Below are positions 1 to 11,863 of a stretch of DNA of 64,000 nt, one piece after another. The stretch lies in contig NC_134020.1 in assembly GCF_040712315.1 (NCBI RefSeq), forward strand, positions 7,577,718-7,641,717, in the 5' to 3' direction. The notes below the pieces were generated by a model. That model ran no database searches, had not been told where the DNA came from, and saw only the letters and a list, made by a program, of their open reading frames with translations. A program made the translations under genes and the position numbers. How positions within the stretch are numbered: position 1 is the first letter of the stretch; each line of letters opens with the position of its first letter. The stretch comes from Castanea sativa (Eukaryota > Streptophyta > Magnoliopsida > Fagales > Fagaceae).

Positions 1-2156
1 CTGTGGACTCCTCATACACCTTTAGAATCCAAAGGATTTCCAAGCTTTCCTTTATTGTTGCTCTTCCACAAATTAGGCTATCTTCTGCGAAGAAGAGGTG
101 AAAGATTTTTGGGCCATTCCTAAAAGTTGATATGCCATTCAACTTTTGGTTTTGGACTACTTGGTGAATGAGGGCAGAAAGGCCTTTTGCACATAACAAG
201 AATAGGTAGGGTGATAGGGGGTCCCCTTAGCACAGACCATGTAAAGGTATTATGTTTACTTGTGGCTGCCCATTGATGCGAATGGCATAGGAGACTGTTG
301 TGATACACTGCAGTAGTAGACTTACCCACCATCCATTGAATCCCATTTTAAGTATGATCTGTTCCAAGCATTTCCATTCCACCATGTCATACGCCTTGCT
401 CATGTCAAGTTTTAGCACCATCTCCCCTACCTTCCCCTTTCTCTTCTAACTAATGTGGTACATTGTTTCCAAGGCGACCAGGACATTATCTGTGATCAGT
501 CTTTCTACTACAAATGCACACTAGTTCTTAATACTAGTTTTGGTAGCACTACCTTCAGCCTGTTTGCCACGATTTTTGAGGCGAGCTTGTCTGCCACATT
601 ACATAGGCTGATTGGCTGGTACTCCTAAACTTGCTTTGGATCTTTTACTTTTGGAATCAACACTATGTGAGTCTCATTACATTTTGGAGGGGTAATTCCC
701 AAATTTAAATAATCTAAAGCAGTTTTAATTACAACATTACCAACTATCGGCCAGAATTGCTGGTAGAAGAAAGGGGGCATCCCATCTGGACCAGGAGCCA
801 TGGTGGGGAAAATCTGCTTTAGAGCTCTTTCCACTTCATTCTTTCTAAAATCACTGGTGAGAAGGGAATTCATTAGAGCTGCCACCTTTGGATGAATGGC
901 ACTGAGCAACTCTTCACTAACCATAGGGTTGGCCGAAGTGAATAGGGCCTTGTAGTAGTCCACAAAAATTTTCTTGATCACATCCACATCCACTTGCCAA
1001 ACCCCTTCCCTGTTAGTAACTCCCAGGATTGTGTTTCATTGGTATCTACTAGATGCCTTTGTGTGAAAAAAGGAGGTGTTCCTGTCACCTTGTTTCAGCC
1101 AAGTAATGTGTGTTCTCTGGTTCCACATTGCTTCCTCGATGTCAAGCATCATATTTAGCTCCCTTCTAGTGTTCTCAATTTTCATCCAGTGTTTTAGGAG
1201 TCCCTTGCTAGCACTCAAACCCCTGGAGAGACCTTTGGAGTTTTACAATTTTCCTCCCAACATGTCCAAAAGAGGAATTATTCCAAGACGTCAAAGAAGA
1301 TTGACATTCTTCCAGTCATTGTAGGAAGGGATTACCTGAGTCTCTTGCAAGGCCTCTATCCCATGCTATCTTCACTACCTCAGTGCAAGCCTCATCCTTC
1401 AACCACATTGCCTCAAAACGGAAGAGCTTTTTCCTTCGACGTAGTCTACTCTGGGGAGGGGCATCCTTAAGCAGTAAAATGCAGTGATTAGAGGATGAGT
1501 TTGCTAAGTGATAAACTTGGTAGCTAGGGAAACATGGAGCCCAACTCGTGGATACCAGTGCCCTGTTAAACCTTTCCCTAATTGATCCCCGATTTCCAAA
1601 TTTGTGACTCCAAGTGAAATTGTGACCAACATAGCCCAAATCTCTGAGGTGACAATCATTCACCGCATCACAAAAATTTGTCATCTGCCTAATTGGTTTT
1701 GTACTTCCACCCTCTTTTTCCCCATTGTCCATCAACTCATTAAAGTCCCCAATGCAAACCCATGGTTGTGAGTTACCCTGGCCAATCGATTGAGGAGTGC
1801 CCACGATTCATCTCGTCTGCTTGTTTTCGGGTGGCCGTAAAAGCTTGTGAATCTCCATCTTTATGGGTCACTGTCAAGTCCTATGATGGCATCAATATGG
1901 TGATCAGAGTATGTTAAAACCTCCACCTGAAGGTCCCTCTTCCACAGAAGTGCCAATCCACCACTTCTTTTGTTGCTCGGCACAACCAACCCCTCTGGAC
2001 AATCAAGTTTGTCCTTTATTCCATCCACTCAGATACAAAAAGCTTTGTTTCCATAAGAAAAATTAAAATGGGATCTTGCGAAGACATACCTTCTCTAACG
2101 CATGAAACTGATTGATGGTTCCCAAGCCCCCGACAATTCCAACTGAGCATACTCAT
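1..2156 (-). pseudogene. LINE ORF2: AP-type endonuclease plus reverse transcriptase, degenerate
   Basis: The reading frame begins at 2156 with the typical plant L1 endonuclease start MSMLSWNCRGLGNHQ. Further endonuclease blocks follow, such as SNKRSGGLALLWK near 1950 and CIGDFNEL near 1750. Reverse transcriptase blocks follow: APGPDGMPPFFYQQFW near 780, VLIPKVKDP near 640, LDMSKAYDMVEW near 400, and a catalytic box near 85 that reads FAED where active elements have FADD. Frames change and stops occur, for example after PLHGLC near 229. Known role of the family: target-primed reverse transcription of the LINE RNA. This copy is dead, given the altered catalytic box and the breaks. The maturation part beyond the catalytic box is outside the window. 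Confidence 0.85.
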
Positions 2157-2215
2157 TGTTCCCAGCAGGGCTGCCTCGCAGCCTCTGCCGATATTGATTA
2201 TGTGGATAGAAGTTG

Positions 2216-4155
2216 GCTAAAAGACATCCCACTCTTCTCCGTCTTTGAGCGTTTCTCCACCTGAACATTTGTTAGGAGTTCTTTCAAAGGTATCATCCCC
2301 TTCCTCTTTGCACCACACTCCAGTTTTGCACTTATCTGAGTAGCCGATCGCTTGGATTCTCTGGATAGTCTCTTCCATTTGGCTGAGTTGCTCTGATTGT
2401 TAGGTCCCTAAGAGAAATTTTCCGCCGCCCCTTGTGTTACGATATTTTCCTTTCCTAGACTCCTTATGTTGTTTTACTCCAAATGGGGAAGCACCCCCTA
2501 ATGGAAATATGCATGTACGCAGTGGAAAAATAACGGATCTACTTCATTCGTAAAAGTTAACATGTACTATATAAGTTTCAGAATATAAGAACAAGAGAGT
2601 GTACCTTGGAGCGGTGAATTTCAAAAACGAAGATCAGAAGCACTTGGGAACACTTTCAATCTTCACTCCAATTCCACTAACACCCAAGATGTGTGGTCTC
2701 TCAATCAGTTCCAAAAGGAGAATGTCAAAAAGTGTCTAACACTTCTTACACCACTTCGCAAAAAGTGTTCTTATAATTCTCTTCAGAAAATTCTGTATGT
2801 TTCTCCCTTTGTGTCTAACTGATTATCTAATTGGGCTGGCCTTTTAGGCCTTTCCAATAGGGCTTAAGTGCGTGGCTTGGAGTGGGACCAATAAGACACT
2901 AGCTCCAATGGGCCTTGGGCTTTTCTGTCAACTCTTGACAAGTCCAAAGTTACCATTAACTATATTTAATACCACTATATAAATATAGTTGCACTCTAGG
3001 CCTTATTTATAAATTATATCCCAAGACTTTATTGTACATGCAACCCCTTCATAAAATATTCGTAGTAATACAAAGTCATGAATGTAAACTGCCACTTTGT
3101 AAATTACTACATCTTATTGTTGAGTTCCTGGTTTAACCCTTCAAGTTATTCATCATATATTTATGAAATCCAATTTCATAAATATATACTCTAGCAACAA
3201 TTTACTAGAGTAGTTAGGCCTAACATTCTAAATAACAAACCCATTAAACTTATCTCAAGAGAATATTTTGTATCTCCGTTAAGAGACTTTGAATTCCATC
3301 TTGAGAATATATGTTCCATTAACATTAAATGTGGTTGCCCAACATACTGAGATTTTGACCATAACTCTAGATCTCACTCCTGATATATCGAAGCACCTTA
3401 TGATCAGGTCCATTATTCTCTCAGAATTAAGAATTCATGCAAATACAAGTCGTGAGTTTATTATTCATGTGACAGTCGTTAGGAGAGTAATAAATCTCAC
3501 ACCGACCCAATTCAATATGTTTTAACTCTTAAAACATATCAACATATCAACTAGAAATCTCCATTTCCATGATCAAGACAAATCATCTTAGTTGATATGT
3601 TATAATCTTCGCAGATGAAATGCCCAATTTCATCACCGACTACGAACTAAAATTCTGAGTTTACAAAGAACTTGTGATTTATATATTCTGTGACTTTTCA
3701 CATAAATCACATACCATCTCATGGACTATATGATAATATCCTAATATTCATGTTACCATTATTTTAGATAATAATAAATCAATTTTATTAAACACAACAT
3801 TAAGTCATACGTAATGTCATACATAATAACATACATAGCATCATACAGTAGGATTTAAGGGTACTAATCCTAACACCTCCCTCTGCCCTAACTATCTTCG
3901 TGTTGGGTCCCGATATTTCTTCCTTGGGCACTTTTGACTTTTTATTTTGAAGCCCAGGTTCAGCTTGTTTAAATATTTGTTGGGGCTCGGTAGAGTTTAT
4001 TGGGCTTACCTGGCGCATGTGCCTTTCTCTGAGTGGTGGGCCCATATGTATGTTTGGGTTGGTCCCATTACCTTGGGAATGTTTAGTTTCTCCCCTTTGC
4101 CCAGATTTCAAATTGCTTGCGCATCCCCTGATTCCCGCGGAAAAATTTATGGCAG
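2216..4155 (-). pseudogene. LINE ORF1 remnant split by a solo LTR
   Basis: Minus-strand coding similarity precedes ORF2. The part right of the LTR (4111 to 3876) includes KVPKEEISGPNTKIVRAEGG. The part left of it (2498 to 2216) continues in the same sense with GASPFGVKQHKESRKGKYR and ends at a stop near 2216. The glycine-rich basic tail is typical of plant LINE ORF1 proteins, which bind RNA. The two halves are separated by 1377 bp of LTR. A stop occurs inside the second part near 2400. The N-terminal region with a zinc knuckle was not securely identified. Confidence 0.6.
2499..3875 (-). mobile_element. Solo Copia-type LTR (family L, copy A) inside LINE ORF1
   Basis: Reverse-complement copy of a ~1.4-kb LTR family that occurs six times in this window. 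The LTR start (TGTTAGGAT) lies at 3875 and its end at 2499. Flanking 5-mers are CCCCC (2494-2498) and CCTCC (3876-3880), a target duplication with one mismatch. The surrounding LINE ORF1 reads continuously on both sides, which supports these borders. Its 3' terminus is the variant with TATTTTTCCACTGCGTACATG, shared with copy D but not with copies B and E. Confidence 0.8.
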
Positions 4156-4165
4156 TTAAGCTTTT

Positions 4166-4957
4166 GTTTTAATAATAAAAGTTGAGGCATATACATCATG
4201 ATTGTACTATATAAGTCAATATAAAAACTAAATATTATAAGTACAAGATAATTTCACCGAGTGACTCCTTATAAGTAAATTGAAATCGTTAACAGAATTT
4301 ACTTTGAAACTCCATTATCAAAGTTTTATAAATTAAAACACTATTTCTTCCATTAAATCTTAATTAACAAAATTTCAAGATCTTTAAAAGAAATTTCATT
4401 AGAGGTCTTTATTTGAAAAATACAGGATGCATCTTTGAAGCGCCTGTGATACAAATATTTTAATTTTTACATTTTTTTTTAGAGAGTTTCAACTTATGGC
4501 ATCCGCTCCTAATAATTTCTCTTTATTATCAGACCAAGACACCAATCAGTTTTTGGTGTAAGTGGGGATTGAACCCCAGATCTCTTATACAACTATCAGA
4601 AACTTTACCAACTGGGCTAACTGGAATCCACAATTTTTGCATTGAGTTACATGATACAAGTATTATGTATATCAACCTTTATTTTTAATAATAAAAGTTG
4701 TTTGTTTTGTGTAACTTAATGTAAAAACTAAATATTACAACTACGACATAATTCCATCTTGTGACTTCTTATAAGTACATTGAAATCATTAACAAAATTT
4801 ATTTTAAAACTCTATTATTAAAGTTTTAAATATTAAGATATTATTTTTTTCAATTAAAACTCAATTTTCAAAATTTCAATATATAAATAATAAAAAAAAT
4901 CGTTAGAGGTCTTTATTTTTAAAAAAACAAGGTGCCTTTTTGAAGTGCCTGTGATGC
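4166..4957. repeat. Pair of ~280-bp diverged direct repeats
   Basis: Two AT-rich segments, about 4166-4451 and 4679-4957, align through their length. Both start near TTAATAATAAAAGTTG, share AAAACTAAATATTA and GAGGTCTTTATTT, and end with a segment reading TGAAGCGCCTGTGAT or TGAAGTGCCTGTGAT. They lie in direct orientation about 510 bp apart. The SINE at 4474-4631 lies between them. No coding potential is seen. They may be a local duplication of an unknown AT-rich element. Confidence 0.65.
4474..4631 (-). mobile_element. tRNA-derived SINE with A and B boxes
   Basis: Read on the minus strand from 4631, the element begins with an RNA polymerase III A box (TTAGCCCAGTTGG), followed by a B box (GGTTCAATCC) about 30 nt on. 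It then has an unrelated body and ends in an A-rich tail (the T run at 4474-4480 on the plus strand). It is flanked by a 12-bp target duplication, AATTTTTACATT at 4462-4473 and AATTTTTGCATT at 4632-4643, with one mismatch. SINEs move using LINE reverse transcriptase. The length of about 158 bp fits plant SINEs. This is not a tRNA gene: the cloverleaf acceptor and anticodon stems are not formed. Confidence 0.8.
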
Positions 4958-5280
4958 ACACAGAGGTTATGTTTTTAATTTTGATAAAAACATATTTCTC
5001 GATACCAAAAAATAATTTTTTATTTTATTTTTACTATTAATATTAATTAAAATAAAGAGGATGATTTTCCATATTGTTGTTAGCTGGTTTAATTACTTTT
5101 TTCTTAGAAACACCTGGTTTAATTACTTAATTCTTCATTGCATCCTTGTTTACTACTAATGAAGGTAGTTAAGTTTGAGTTTATGGAGGTTTATATCATA
5201 AATACAATTAACTTGTAACCCCATTTATATACATGAGTACATTTTAAAATGTGCAATTAGATGCAATTTATAATTCCTAC
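4958..5280. other. AT-rich stretch, nothing recognised
   Basis: No open frame, hairpin or repeat match was recognised between the direct repeat and the solo LTR. The last five bases (CCTAC, 5276-5280) are the target duplication of the next element. Confidence 0.5.
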
Positions 5281-6728
5281 TATTAGGATTTGTGCCCTTA
5301 AATCCTATTGTACGATGCTATGTATGATATTATGTATGACATTATGTATGACATGATGTATGACTTAATATTGTGTTTGATAAAGTTATTTTATTATTAT
5401 CTAAAATAATGGTAACATGAATATGGGACACTATCATATAGTCCATGAGATGCATTGTATGTGATTTATGTGAAAAGTCACAGAAGATGTAAATCACAAG
5501 TTGTTTGTAAACTCAGAATTTATAGTTCGTAGTCGGTGATGAAATTGGGCATTTCATCTGCGAAGACTATAACGTGTCAACTAAGATGATTTGTCTTGAT
5601 CATGGAAGTGGAAACTTCTAGTTGATATGTTGATATGTTTTAAGAGTTAAAATATATTGAACAGGACCGTTGTGAGATTTATTATTCTCCTAATGACTGT
5701 CAAATGAATAATAAATCTCACGACTTCTATTTGCATGAACTCTTAATCCTGAGAGAATAATGGACCTGATCATGAAGTGTAGGTTGCTTTGATATATCAG
5801 GAGTGAGATCTGAAGTGACGGTCAAAACCTCAGTATGTTGGGCAGCCACATTTAGTGTTGATGGAACATATATTCTCAAGATGAAATTCATAGTCTCTTA
5901 ATGGAGATATAAAATATTCCCTTGAGATAAGTTTAATGGTTTCAGTTATTCAGAGAGTTAGGCCTAACCACTTTAGTAAAAAATTACTAAAGTATATATT
6001 TATGAAATTGAATTTCATAAATATATAATGAATAATTTTAAAGGATTAAACCAGGTACTCAAGGATAAGATGTAGTAATTTACAAAGTGGCAGTCTACAT
6101 TTATGACTTTGTATTACTACGAATATTTTATGAAGGGGTTGCATGTATAATAAAGTTTTGGGATATAATTTATTAATAAGGCCTAGAGTGCAATTATATT
6201 TATATAGTGGTATTAAATATAATTAATGGTAACTTTGGACTTGTCAAGAGTTGACGGAAAAGCCCAAGGCCCATTGGAGCTAGTGTCTTATTGGTCCCTT
6301 TTGGTCCCACTCCAGGCCACACAGTAAAACTCAATTGGAAAGGCCCAATAGGCTAGCCCAATTAGATAATCAGTTAGTTATAAAGGGAGAAACATACAGA
6401 ATTTTTTATAAGAAGTAAGAGATTAGAAAATAAGAAAATAAGAAACTGTGTGTGAGAGAGTGTGAGACACACTTTTATTCTCCCTTTGAAAAACTGATTG
6501 AGAGACCACACATCTTGGGCGTAAAGTGGAATTGGAGTGAAGATTAAAAGTGTTCCCAAGTGCTTCTAATCTTTGTTTTGAATTTCTCCACACCAAGGTA
6601 CGCTATCTTGTTCTTCAATTCCGAAATTTACATTGTGCACATTATCAATCATGAATGAAATAGATCCTTGTTCGTTGCTTCCGCTATGTGTTTTGTATGA
6701 GATACAAAACCAGAATTTTTCTCCTTCA
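5281..6728 (+). mobile_element. Solo Copia-type LTR (family L, copy B)
   Basis: A 1448-bp LTR in plus orientation, starting TATTAGGATTTG (TG has become TA) and ending CCTTCA. A perfect 5-bp target duplication CCTAC flanks it (5276-5280 and 6729-6733). No internal retrotransposon sequence adjoins it, so it is a solo LTR formed by LTR-LTR recombination. Its 3' end carries the GTTTTGTATGAGATACAAAAC hairpin variant, as in the LTRs of the complete copy at 26615-34787. Confidence 0.88.
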
Positions 6729-6733
6729 CCTAC

Positions 6734-7109
6734 ATGCTATAGATGGTCATTATTATATTTTGTTAACTCCTAAAAAAGCTTTGTAAGAATATTCTTTAAT
6801 AGAGCCCATTGTTCATGCTTATGTATATTATTTTACTTATTAATTTTTTATTATTATTATAATGCAATAAATTTATTTCATTGTGCATTTTTTAAATAAG
6901 ATATGAATAATTAACTTCTAGAACATAATATACTTTTTCATTGAAATTTATATTTTAACTAATAATAAGTTTCTGTATGAAATTTAGATGGACTTAATCT
7001 CATTGATGGAATTCCTTTGCCTTCTAATGATTGTGGAAAGGTAGAAAAACTTTGTGTTTTGGTCCCCCTCCTTCATCCAAAGCTCCCTTGACTTTTTCCG
7101 CCATTTGAG
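6734..7109. other. Intervening AT-rich sequence with a possible short exon
   Basis: Mostly AT-rich. Around 6987-7085 a short plus-strand frame reads DGLNLIDGIPLPSNDC after an AG that could be a splice acceptor. It has no recognised family and no partner exon was found, so no gene is called. Confidence 0.3.
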
Positions 7110-8402
7110 TGTTGGAAAAACACATGAAAATATGTGTTTGTATCTTATATAAAACATGCTCAGCTGAAAATTAACAGATCTATTTCATTCGTAATTGATA
7201 ACATGTACTATGTAAGTTTCAGAATTTAAGAACAAGAAAGCGTATCTTGGTGCGGTGAAATTCAAAAACGAAGATCAGAAGCACTTGAGAATACTTTTAA
7301 TCTTCACTCCAATTCTACTTAATGTCCAAGATGTGTGGTCTCTTAATCATTTTCCTAGGAGAGAATAGGAGAGTGTCCAACACTCACATCCAAAAATCAT
7401 TTCATTCCTTGTATGTTCTTCATGAAAATCTTTATGAAAGAGACTTCTGAAAACTTTCATAAAATTATGTATGTTTCTCTCCTTATATATAACTGATTAT
7501 CTAATTGGGCTAGTCTTTTGGGTCATTCTAATTGGGCTCTTGTGTGTGGCTTGGAGTGGGACCAAAAGGGACCAATAAGACACTAGCTCCAATGGGCCTT
7601 GGGCTTTTTTGTCAACTATTGACAAGTCCAAAGTTACCATTAACTATATTTAATACCACTATATAAATATAGTTACACTCTAGGCCTTATCTATAAATTA
7701 TATCCCAAGACTTTATTGTACATGCAACCCCTTCATAAAATATTCGTAGTAATACAAAGTCATGAATGTAGACAACCACTTTGAAGATTATTACATCTTA
7801 ATCCTTGAGTACCCAGTTTAATCCTTTATGTTATTCATTATATATTTATGAAATCCAATTTCATAAATTTATACTTTAGTAACTCCTTACTAAAGTGGTT
7901 GGACCCAACTCTCTAAATAACCAAACTCATTAAACTTATCTCAAGAGAATATTTTGTATCTCCATTAAGAAACTATGAATTCCATCTTGAGAATATATGT
8001 TCCATCAACACTAAATGTGGCTGCCTAACATACTGAGGTTTCGATCGTGACTTTTAGATCTCACTCCTGATATATCAAAGCAACCTACATCTAATGATCA
8101 GGTCTATTATTCTCTCAGGATTAAGAGTTCATATAAATAAAAGTCGTGAGTTTATTATTCATTTGACAGTCGTTAGGAGAATAATAAATCTCACAGCAGT
8201 CCAGTTCAATATGTCTTAACTCTTAAAACATATCAACATACCAACTAGAAATCTCCATTTCCATGATCAAGACAAATCATCTTAGTTGATATGTTATAGT
8301 CTTCGCAGATGAAACGCCCAATTTCATCACCGACTACGAACTAAAATTCTAAGTTTACAAAGAACTTGTGACTTATATCTTCTGTGACTAAATCACATAT
8401 AT
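7110..8402 (-). mobile_element. Truncated Copia-type LTR (family L, copy C)
   Basis: Minus-strand copy of the same LTR family. Similarity begins at 7110 with a third variant of the LTR 3' end and runs to about 8402, where the first ~170 bp of the LTR (the TGTTAGG end) are missing. The sequence beyond is unrelated until the Gypsy LTR at 8492. No target duplication can be assigned because of the truncation. Confidence 0.75.
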
Positions 8403-8491
8403 CTTCTTGTGATTTAGCTTGTGTAGGTTCCTTTGATTAAATTTCCTCTATTATCTTTTTCAACTCTTCAATCCTAGTTTGCGTATAAATG
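8403..8491. other. Short unassigned spacer
   Basis: It lies between truncated LTR copy C and the G1 LTR. On the minus strand a short frame reads TRIEELKKIIEEI, which may be retroelement coding debris. It was not assigned. Confidence 0.3.
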
Positions 8492-9097
8492 TGATGATGC
8501 CGAAAGTCGTCAGTAAGCCACATGGTCCTCACGCACCCTCAACAAGAACCTGCACAACGCAAAAGTTGAAGACCTTAAGAAGAGTACTGGTGTGGTATCG
8601 GCCAAATACCCTCCGACGGTCAGATTAGAAAAATCTCTTGTTCACAACTCTAGAGTGCTAGAGTTGGGGTGAGTTATGCGTACCTTGATTTGTGAGGGTT
8701 TGGGAGTATTTATAGCAGTGCAGGGTTGACATCCATGCCTTGGCCAAGAAGTCCTTTCCTTCTAGGAGAGAACCTCTTGGATTTTGCGTATCTCCTAGAG
8801 TTCTTTTCCTTGTAGGAGTCTTTTTTATTAGGGTTAAGCGTGCAGCGTAAGATGTCTCATTATACACAGATGCGTGGAGATCAAGTAAGGCCATGTCAGA
8901 TATGATGGCATTTTGCTTACTCTCTTCAGCTTGTTCCCATCAGCTTTTGGGGTCGACACCAAGTTAGGGCCGTCAGCCTTGGTAAGGAGTTGTAGACTTT
9001 ATGATGTGATCGTTTGTCATAGGCAATGCTAACAGCCTTATCATGCCGTCGTCGTCTTTCGCCCTTTCATGGGTAGACTACAATTTTACCCTTATCA
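8492..9097 (-). repeat. G1 3' LTR
   Basis: A 606-bp LTR bounded by TG at 8492 and CA at 9097 on the plus strand. On the minus strand it is preceded by a purine-rich tract (GGAGTAGGGGCAGC, 9098-9111), the polypurine tract that primes plus-strand DNA synthesis. It starts TGATAAGG and ends CATCATCA. A TATA box (TATAAATA, minus strand, 8707-8714) marks the U3/R region. The layout matches the LTRs of G2 and of the solo LTR at 20950-21530. Confidence 0.8.
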
Positions 9098-9278
9098 GCT
9101 GCCCCTACTCCATAGCCTCGTTAGCTTTAGCTGATGGGTTATGGAGTTAACATCGTTGACATGTCATTTATGTGCGATGCCTCGAGCTGCCTTTATTAAA
9201 TGCTTGAACACGTGGCACAAACTGATTGGTTCCGTTTCTGGACGAGCGTGTCGCTTCATCTTCTGTGCATTCTTTGCC

Positions 9279-9286
9279 TATATATA
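9279..9286 (+). promoter_or_regulatory. TATA-like box of the G1 antisense gene
   Basis: TATATATA lies about 280 nt upstream of the aORF start codon at 9565 and just outside the LTR. A likely 5'-UTR intron follows, with a donor near 9448 (CTGTAAGTC) and acceptors just before the ATG. G2 has a comparable box at 39381-39388. The promoter role is an inference from position. Confidence 0.45.
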
Positions 9287-9564
9287 TTTCAACTCCTCCC
9301 TCATTTCCTACTTTCTGACCCCTGCTAATCTTGAGAGAGTAAGTCCATCGTCCCCTAAGCTCCTATTTCTGTCAACCTACTGATCTCGTTACCTCGATTG
9401 CCGTCATCTTTTCTGGACCATCCTTTTCTTTCAAGGAGTCGTCTACCTGTAAGTCTTCTTTTCTTTTATTCTACCCTTTATTTTCATTTTTCTAGTTAAT
9501 TAATTCCATAGTGACGCCGTCATCTTAGGTTCTTAGAATGAATCCGTCGCTTGTAGGTAGTTAG

Positions 9565-11863
9565 ATGTCTAAAGAAGCGACGAGTGAACAGTCGTCGATC
9601 TGCGAGGGAACGGGTTACGATGAGGTTTTCCAATCAGGTTATGAGCTCGAGGGGGCCTTCTCCTCGTCATTAGAGAGGGGAACGTCAACCTAATCTCCTG
9701 ACGAGGAAGTGGAGAGTTGTAGAGGAGAAGATGAGGGCGATGAAGTGGAAGAGGAGAGAGAGAGAGAGTGACGGGGATGAAGGTGACAGTGGCGAGGAGG
9801 AAGAAAGAGTAAGTAATGGGGATGAAGGTGACGGTGGTGAGGAGACCTTAGAGAGTACTTCGGGATGCCCCAGAGATGACCGTCCTTTCATCCTCCCCAA
9901 GGAATGGTCCGTCAATGAATTCTTGCCGACGATATTGGACAAGGTTTTCAAAACTTTACGTGACCGTTACCAAATTCCGGACGACATCCCCATCCGTCTT
10001 CCTGGGGAGCTCGAGAGATGTTATTCAGGGCAAACCGCGGACGTTGGCATGTACGATGCCATGTTTGCGATAGGATTGAGGCTGCCACTGATAGCACTTC
10101 ATCGTTAGCTGGCCAATTTTTTGGGTTTATCTGTTAGCTAGATTGCCCCCAATTGGCAGATATTCATTGGGGCTGAGATTTTATGGGGTCGTCTGAGTGG
10201 TAGGAACTGTCAGCTAACTCTTGACGAGTTCTTTTGGTGCTACCGTCCTCAACATATCGTCTCGTTCCAGGGGATATACCATTTCGCAGTAAGGAAGAAG
10301 AAGCTAAAGTTGGTGTTTGATATGCCAGATTCCAATAGGAATTGGAAGGGCAGGTACTTTTTTGTCAAATGGACAAACTGGGCATGTCGTCAGGAAGAGT
10401 GGGAGACGATGCCTCAAGGCTTTGACAATACTTGGACTTTTGTCAGGGATTCATGTTAACCCCGTCTCTTTCTTCCCTTAGTTTATTCGTTTCAAATTTC
10501 TAACATTGTCTACTCCTTCTTTTTCAGCTAGTGTTCGTCTACATATTACAGCTAAACAAGAAGACTTTATCCGTTGGGTGACATCAATCCCGTTGGACGA
10601 ATGGAAGTGTTAGGACCTAATTACGCTCAACACTCTACACCTTTACTACAAAGGTCCAGAGCCGACGCCTGTAGCGCGTAGGTTAAACGCCTATTCTCAT
10701 CGTCGTAAGTATCCATTAGTTTATCCTGTCACTTTATTTTTGCCATTTCTTGCCTTTAACCCTCGTCTCTTATCTTTTATAGAGATGGAGTTAGCTAGGC
10801 AGAGGGCGCTGGTGCGGGCAGCTACTGCTCGAAGGAAGGAAGAAGAGAAGAAAGCTAAGGAAGAGGGGACGTCCTCGTCAACTCCTAAAGCCGTCGGGAA
10901 GGCAGCTGCCAAGAGGAAGGCTGATGGGAAAGCGATCGTCCTCCCAAGAAGGCTTCTATCACCCCTGGGGACAAACACAATAATCAGTCATCACCCCTTA
11001 AGCCGAATCATGGAGCAGGCAAAGGGTTAATGACGTTATCAGGTCCTGTCACTCAGGGACCTAATCATCGTCTTCTAACCCACAAGGACTACGCCATTGA
11101 GGTGATGGAGTCCATCCTCAAAAGTGAGGAGATAGACCCTTGTACTGAGCAAGCGATGGAAGAACTAGGGGAGTCAAGCCTTTTTGACCTTGCCTGGGTA
11201 CTTGGTTTTATTTTATTTTTTCATTCTTTGTCATCACTTTTTACTTATGTTCAACAAGCTGACGTCGTTTTTGCCGTATAGTCCCTAGTTCGTATGAAGG
11301 CTTTGTAGGATAGGGGCGTCTCTAAAGAGGGAGTGATCACTCGTCTGCATACGCGCATCAAGAACCTGACTGATGGGCAAGAGCAATACAAGGAAGCTAC
11401 CCGTACTCTCAATAAGGAGGTGAAGGCGCTAAAGGAACAGCTGGAGGAGGAGGGTTGTCAGAGTAAACATGAACAAGAAGCCAAAGTGACGGCGGAAAAG
11501 GAGTTGAAAGCTCTTTTAAGCCAGGTGGAAACGGCCAGAAGCGACGCTGTGGCAGAGTTCAAGGCTTCGCAGCCCTTCATAGACGCTTGTGCCGTCTACT
11601 ACGGTGACGGGTTTGAGGACTGCCTAAAGTAGGTCAAGTCTGTCTACCCTAACTTAGATTTATCAAAAGTCACTTTGGACGAGCCTCTACCGTCGACTCC
11701 TGTGGGCGATACTATCTTTGAGGAAAGTGACGATGCTACCAAGTTCGAGGTGGACCCAAAAGATGATAGCATCATCCTTGCCCAGCCCATCACCTTGACT
11801 CCGTCGGACAATCCTCATGCTGAAGACCCTAATGCTGAAGATCCTTCCACTCCAGGCGTCTAG
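9565..11863 (+). pseudogene. Antisense gene (aORF) of Tat element G1, four exons, degenerate
   Basis: Proposed exons are 9565-10454, 10528-10704, 10783-11197 and 11282-11863, with GT-AG introns of phases 1, 1 and 0. The start MSKEATSEQ resembles MSEMATC of the G2 copy. After an acidic stretch comes the plant gypsy-type transposon domain (Pfam Transposase_28 type), with YQIPDDIPIRLPGELE near 9980 and ILWGRLSG near 10190. Exon 3 is lysine/alanine-rich, and exon 4 is a predicted coiled coil followed by an acidic tail ending at 11863. Breaks are a TAA near 9691, a frameshift in the GA run near 9760, stops at 10106 and just after, a stop in exon 2 near 10610, a frameshift near 10945, and stops at 11306 and 11630. 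The function of this family is unknown. The gene is encoded opposite to gag-pol and probably has its own promoter. Confidence 0.75.

Larger units (their letters stand above)
1..4155 (-). mobile_element. Plant L1-type LINE, incomplete at the window edge
   Basis: A non-LTR retrotransposon on the minus strand. Reading from high to low coordinates there are remnants of ORF1 (about 4155 to 2216), then ORF2 with an endonuclease segment and a reverse transcriptase segment that runs off the left edge. A Copia-type solo LTR (2499-3875) interrupts ORF1. The right boundary near 4155 is where coding similarity stops; no 5' UTR is recognisable, so the element may be 5'-truncated, as LINEs often are. The 3' end and poly(A) tail lie outside the window. 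Several stops and frame changes show it is inactive. Confidence 0.85.

Noticed and set aside
4556..4631. A tRNA gene on the minus strand
   Set aside because: A and B boxes are present but no acceptor or anticodon stem forms, and the sequence continues into a SINE body and A-tail with target duplications.
10721..10978. Minus-strand frame of 85 codons
   Set aside because: It is the shadow of the lysine/alanine-rich exon 3 of the G1 antisense gene.
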